Source: Branchiostoma floridae (Eukaryota; Chordata; Leptocardii; Amphioxiformes; Branchiostomatidae). From it: DNA of 62,000 nt. The notes below the pieces were generated by a model that was not told where the DNA came from, searched no databases, and worked only from the letters and a program-made list of their open reading frames with translations. Every line of letters starts with the position of its first letter. Position 1 is the stretch's first letter. The stretch spans positions 27,406,762-27,468,761 of the forward strand of contig NC_049980.1 of assembly GCF_000003815.2 (NCBI RefSeq). The letters run 5' to 3'. The position numbers and the translations under genes were made by a program. This document shows, piece by piece, positions 60,901 to 62,000 of this stretch.

Positions 60901-62000
60901 GGAAAGTCAGGCAAACTATTCCATGTATAGGGTTTAACGAATGGCTAGCAACCTTTAGCTATATGTCTTCAAAACATTGCTTCAGAAACAGCATGTTAAC
61001 ATGCTTCTCCTAGGCGCAAACGGGGCACAAAAAAACGCTGGACTTCCTCATTTAGATCTAATATGTAAAGTTTTCGTCTTGCCTCCTCCGTTCAGAACTG
61101 TGATCACAACACGTACGGCGACTTTGCCTGCTTCAATGAACAACCCTAGGAGGAAAATAACAAGTACATGTACACTTACTAGACCTCAGACATCGCTTGG
61201 GGAAGAGCTATCAGCCTCTCACTGTACACTTTCAGAACCGTGCAATAGAATCATCAAAGAAAGGGGAGAAGTTGCACTAGAAATGTAACATGTAACGCTT
61301 TTTCTTACCTGGCCTGTTCAGAACTGTGATCACAACACGTACGGCGACAAGTGCCAGTACTGCAAGCCCGGGTACGTCGGTGACGGCCGGCTGGGCACGC
61401 CTGACGACTGTCAGCGGGTGACGTCACCCATCGACCGGGTGCCCTGCTTCTGCAACCGCCACTCCGACGTCTGCGACAACTTCGGACGCTGCCTCGTACG
61501 TATAGCAGATATTGTTTTCTCTTTCTCCATAATGAAAGATGTAAGACGCCTTGACTTTCTAGGTGACAGGAAACTGAAAGTCAGCTGAAGTCACTTGTAG
61601 TGAAGGTGACTAAGGAAACATTATTGTAAGAAAAAGAAGAAGACTTTGTCGATCTATGTATGTATGATGATGATGATGATATATGGAGCTGTGAAGCAGG
61701 ATGAAAATCATGAAAGTTAGTCTGCCTTTAGGAAGATCTGAGAACCAAACTGAGTTTAACTGACTATATAAATATAAAGACTACAACAGTCCTTAAGAAA
61801 TCGTTAGCAAGAGCATGGGCTTAATTTGTCCTACATTATCACCCCTTTCGTCCGTGTCGCAGTTTTTTTTATTTTTCATTTAGCGCCTAAAAATGGATGA
61901 ATATAACTACAATAGCAAATCAATACCATACCATACCTACTTGTAGATTATTCTCACAATTTTCTGCCTGTGAATCTGCAGTACTGCCAGCACAACACAG
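36917..62000 (+). CDS. Secreted protein with two LDLR class A domains and tandem laminin-type EGF modules (5' part, open at right edge)
   Basis: Exons: 36917-37091, 46104-46229, 46915-46973, 48982-49176, 50425-50625, 50886-51047, 52736-52921, 54690-54848, 55293-55478, 55770-55997, 56514-56669, 59968-60123, 60551-60709, 61322-61495 and a 15th from 61982. All are GT/AG with matching phases, about 774 residues before the last. The start [18 protein letters not shown] is a signal peptide with a good Kozak context (accaATGg). Two six-Cys LDLa domains follow, with DCKDYADE and DCADRSDE calcium motifs. From exon 4 each exon is phase 0 and reads (N/K)CxHNTxG..CE.C..GY.GDA..GTP.DC, linker, CxCxGHxxxCDxxGRC(L): the halves of adjacent laminin-EGF modules, about 12 in all. 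The mix recalls perlecan and laminins, but the Ig and laminin IV domains expected in perlecan are not seen. Orthology is unresolved. Confidence 0.88.
37739..37771. other. Perfect 14-bp-stem hairpin
   Basis: aaggacgttatatc, loop gttct, gatataacgtcctt: 14 paired bases without mismatch. It is in the first intron of the LDLa/laminin-EGF gene. No run of T follows, and terminators of that type do not apply to a polymerase II intron. Confidence 0.9.
38836..38941. repeat. TG-rich microsatellite
   Basis: Long interrupted (TG)n with GC steps. Frames through it on both strands are low complexity. Confidence 0.95.
39681..39746. repeat. TCTG tetranucleotide microsatellite
   Basis: About fifteen copies of tctg with a few substitutions (tccg, tcta). 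Confidence 0.95.
41617..41750. mobile_element. MITE-like inverted-repeat element
   Basis: tagcctgaatgccagactgt at the left is inverted at the right as tatagtctggcatcgatgct. No coding capacity. Related tagcctg ends occur at 8379 and 32705. Confidence 0.5.
42845..43050. mobile_element. MITE-like element with cagtgtatg/aattgcac ends
   Basis: tacagtgtatgtaaagtaga ... tttaattgcac at the left is matched in inverted orientation by gtgcaactaactatcttcta ctgtacagtgtatg at the right. Noncoding. Confidence 0.5.
43156..43262. mobile_element. Copy of the cgcggt-rich MITE family
   Basis: aagttcgcggttgaaat, ttcgcggtggtttaaagttc and aaaaccgcgaacataaaacc share the repeated motifs of the element at 11311-11524. 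The canonical tactgtaaatgca ends are not seen here. Confidence 0.65.
44270..44695. repeat. 40-bp minisatellite of CGTCA/TGACG half-sites
   Basis: The unit is approximately cacgtcatcaccacccgacg plus tcactaaacaccgtgtacct, repeated about ten times, regular in the middle (44460-44600) and degenerate at both sides. Each unit carries two ACGTCA motifs, the half-site bound by CREB/ATF bZIP factors. It lies in the first intron of the LDLa/laminin-EGF gene. Confidence 0.85.
46266..46425. repeat. Imperfect foldback element next to LDLa exon 2
   Basis: gcggtggcataagatagcat ... cggtgtacatttg is inverted as caaatgtacacccct ... actatcttatgccatcgtat. The loop is about 8 bp. It lies 37 bp downstream of the exon ending at 46229. 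Confidence 0.75.
48064..48130. other. 18-bp-stem hairpin
   Basis: acaaagaagcgtattttt (48064-48081) and aaaaatacgcttctttgt (48113-48130) are perfect complements around a 31-base loop, with further imperfect pairing outside. It is in an intron. Confidence 0.85.
50358..50373. repeat. Poly-C tract
   Basis: Sixteen consecutive C in the intron just upstream of the laminin-EGF exon at 50425. A similar C run occurs near 52030. Confidence 0.95.
51471..51888. promoter_or_regulatory. Cluster of perfect TGACGTCA sites with a YY1-like motif (candidate)
   Basis: Exact TGACGTCA palindromes occur at 51471, 51722, 51733 and 51881, with additional ACGTCA half-sites to 51930, and ccaagatggcgg (YY1-like) at 51491-51502. 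They are in the intron between the exons ending at 51047 and starting at 52736. The surrounding AT-rich sequence may be a dispersed repeat. Regulatory function is inferred only. Confidence 0.4.
54921..54969. repeat. CT dinucleotide microsatellite
   Basis: (CT)n of about 48 bp, downstream of the laminin-EGF exon ending at 54848. Confidence 0.95.
56084..56240. repeat. Imperfect foldback repeat
   Basis: gaaggcataatcgtaacttt near 56125 is inverted as aaacgttacgataaagcctt near 56175, with further loose pairing outside. Noncoding and in an intron. Confidence 0.5.
57890..58660. repeat. Direct repeat of about 580 bp spacing
   Basis: ggctatctaccactcaaaaa, ttttgctgcagtaccttagg and ccaaatatcatcaggatcc occur near 57885-58050 and again near 58465-58620. 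Related fragments (taccaaatatcatgaaaatc, tgctgcagtaccgtagg) lie between and after them, to about 58990. It is an old repeat in the 3.3-kb intron before the exon at 59968. No reverse transcriptase or other coding frame was recognised. Confidence 0.7.
59200..59690. other. CpG-rich intronic block
   Basis: A stretch dense in cgagc/gctcg words within otherwise AT-rich intron. The frames at 59316-59663 and 59402-59671 overlap each other in different phases and show no domain. The word gccgagct recurs many times. It may be a repeat related to 56829-56985, which shares ggccga/cccgagtatcgg words and ccctttacaaat ends. Unidentified. Confidence 0.45.
61096..61121 (+). pseudogene. Truncated copy of the next laminin-EGF exon start
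   Basis: gttcag followed by aactgtgatcacaacacgta cggcga is identical to the acceptor and first 26 bases of the real exon at 61322, 226 bp downstream. Then similarity ends and no matching donor follows. It is a partial exon duplicate that still has a usable-looking acceptor. Confidence 0.8.

Larger units (their letters stand above)
48982..61495 (+). repeat. Tandem array of phase-0 laminin-EGF exons (exons 4-14)
   Basis: Eleven consecutive exons of 156-228 bp, all phase 0 at both ends, start with (N/K/D/R)C.HNT.G and end with CD..G.C. The module boundary is offset from the exon boundary: Cys5-8 of one module lie in one exon and Cys1-4 of the next module follow after a linker. Linker length varies from about 5 residues (exons 11, 12) to 29 (exon 10: Pro/Ala/Gln-rich). 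This pattern indicates tandem exon duplication. Confidence 0.9.

Overview
The window is animal nuclear DNA, most likely from a cephalochordate (amphioxus, Branchiostoma). The basis is gene content with chordate-like protein families, short exons with GT/AG introns, dense small inverted-repeat elements and tRNA-derived SINEs, microsatellites, and one 100-N assembly gap. The species is inferred, not proven. None of the genes is intronless, so most long open frames in the window are chance.

Layout: (1) 1-1507: a 48-bp minisatellite, then the last exon of a transmembrane receptor whose cytoplasmic tail repeats Tyr-x-Glu-Ile motifs. (2) 3404-6737: two tandem CARD-only genes with the same two-exon structure (120 and 110 aa). 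(3) 16674 down to 10363, minus strand: a complete ten-exon MAPKAPK5 (PRAK) orthologue of 369 aa. It ends about 100 residues earlier than the vertebrate protein and has a duplicated splice donor. (4) 19207-32146, plus strand: a complete USP30 orthologue (15 core exons, 479 aa), the mitochondrial outer-membrane deubiquitinase, with its Cys/His/Ser triad intact. Its exon 12 is followed by two phase-preserving tandem copies of its 3' part. MAPKAPK5 and USP30 lie head to head. (5) 36917 to the right edge: the 5' part of a secreted modular protein with a signal peptide, two LDL-receptor class A domains and then a tandem array of phase-0 exons encoding laminin-type EGF modules joined by variable Pro/Gln-rich linkers. 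The gene runs out of the window.

Intergenic and intronic DNA holds a deleted mariner-like element, several terminal-inverted-repeat elements, at least four copies of one SINE family, hairpins, and minisatellites. One 40-bp minisatellite is an array of CGTCA/TGACG half-sites.

Functionally, USP30 (brake on mitophagy) and MAPKAPK5 (stress kinase) are cytoplasmic signalling proteins, the CARD proteins point to death-fold or innate signalling, and the last gene encodes extracellular matrix or a secreted protein. Nothing shows that they act together as one system. The most novel items are the coding-constrained exon triplication in USP30, the alternative donor in the MAPKAPK5 kinase domain, and the linker-expanded laminin-EGF array.
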